Source: a bacterium
GTDB lineage: Bacteria; Krumholzibacteriota; Krumholzibacteria; LZORAL124-64-63
Assembly (NCBI GenBank): GCA_030592025.1
Contig: JAUUZX010000075.1
Span: 1 to 6,892, forward strand
Direction: 5' to 3'
Length of the DNA: 6,892 bases
The translations under genes were made by a program, and so were the position numbers. Below, piece by piece: positions 6,593-6,892 of this stretch (position 1 is the first letter of the stretch; every line of letters starts with the position of its first letter). Below the pieces are notes generated by a model, which did no database searches, was not told the origin of the DNA, and saw nothing but the letters and a program-made list of their open reading frames with translations.

Positions 6593-6892
6593 TCAACGCA
6601 CCAGCATGACCTTCTCGATGGTGGCGACTTCCCGCGCCCGGAAGCCCACGAGATAGACCCCCGAAGCCATCTCCCGACCGGCATCGTCCCGACCACGCCA
6701 CTCCAGTTCGTGGGTGCCCGTGGGCCAGAAATCGTCGGTCAGGACGGCCACCTGCCGACCCATCACGTCGTAAACGGTGACCGTGACCTGTTGGGGCTCG
6801 CGCACCGTGAAGGCGATGCTCGTCTGCGGGTTGAACGGGTTGGGGTGCACCCCGACAAGAGCCGTGGCCGTGGGCACATCATCCCCACCCAC
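6593..6892 (-). CDS. C-terminal FlgD-like / type IX sorting-type domain of an exported protein (5' end outside window)
   Basis: The frame is open to the window edge on the minus strand and stops at TGA 6593-6595; the GTG at the edge is not a credible start because the domain normally ends a much longer protein. About 100 residues are visible. The linker DVPTATALVG leads to the signature HPNPFNP (6827-6847), followed by TSIAFTV, VTVTVYDVMGRQVAVL, GTHELEWRGRDDAGREMASGVYLV and a final IEKVMLVR. This is the Ig-like fold shared by FlgD-like domains and type A C-terminal sorting domains of the type IX secretion system, common at the ends of large secreted proteins in Bacteroidota and in several FCB and candidate phyla. 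The catalytic or adhesive part lies outside the window, so the substrate is unknown. If the host has a type IX system this domain would direct cell-surface delivery; otherwise it may be a plain Ig-like cap. Confidence 0.85.
   Translation of the reverse strand: MGGDDVPTATALVGVHPNPFNPQTSIAFTVREPQQVTVTVYDVMGRQVAVLTDDFWPTGTHELEWRGRDDAGREMASGVYLVGFRAREVATIEKVMLVR

Noticed and set aside
1..6892. tRNA, rRNA, CRISPR arrays, insertion sequences, phage or toxin-antitoxin genes
   Set aside because: No regular direct repeats, transposase motifs, tRNA-like cloverleaf or rRNA segments were seen by eye, and nearly all of the DNA is accounted for by the five genes.

Overview
The window is strongly GC-rich bacterial DNA, with G or C at most third codon positions. 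Four protein genes and one further partial gene fill nearly all of it. The gene set is a SpoVR/PrkA pair, a CBM9-like plus DUF5916 outer-membrane protein, a small putative lipoprotein, and a protein ending in a FlgD-like / type IX secretion type C-terminal domain. This suggests a Gram-negative, double-membraned bacterium, plausibly from the FCB side of the tree or a related candidate phylum such as the Eisenbacteria/Krumholzibacteria type. That placement is inferred from gene families only; no rRNA or marker gene is present.

Layout: (1) positions 1-741, plus strand: C-terminal half of a SpoVR/YcgB-family protein, cut by the window edge. (2) 743-3034, plus: a long, divergent PrkA/YeaG-family AAA+ protein, one base after the SpoVR stop and with its ribosome-binding site inside the SpoVR gene, so the two form a tight operon. 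(3) 3051-3626, minus: a small exported protein, probably a lipoprotein, of unknown function, tail-to-tail with prkA. (4) 3627-3821: a divergent intergenic region with a candidate sigma70-type promoter for the minus-strand gene. (5) 3822-6539, plus: a secreted, probable outer-membrane beta-barrel protein of the DUF5916 family. (6) 6540-6580: a strong hairpin with a T-tract on the minus strand. (7) 6593-6892, minus: C-terminal end of a large exported protein that runs out of the window.

SpoVR and PrkA belong to a widely conserved stress/starvation module (in E. coli yeaG-yeaH and ycgB). The YeaH/DUF444 partner is not visible here and, if present, would lie upstream. The other three genes are all envelope or export proteins with separate transcription units, and nothing in the sequence ties them functionally to the SpoVR-PrkA pair. 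I see no mobile element, CRISPR array, RNA gene or phage signature. The least ordinary item is the PrkA variant, with its enlarged, cysteine-containing AAA region and altered Walker-B-like segment. I do not see a convincing undescribed multi-gene system.
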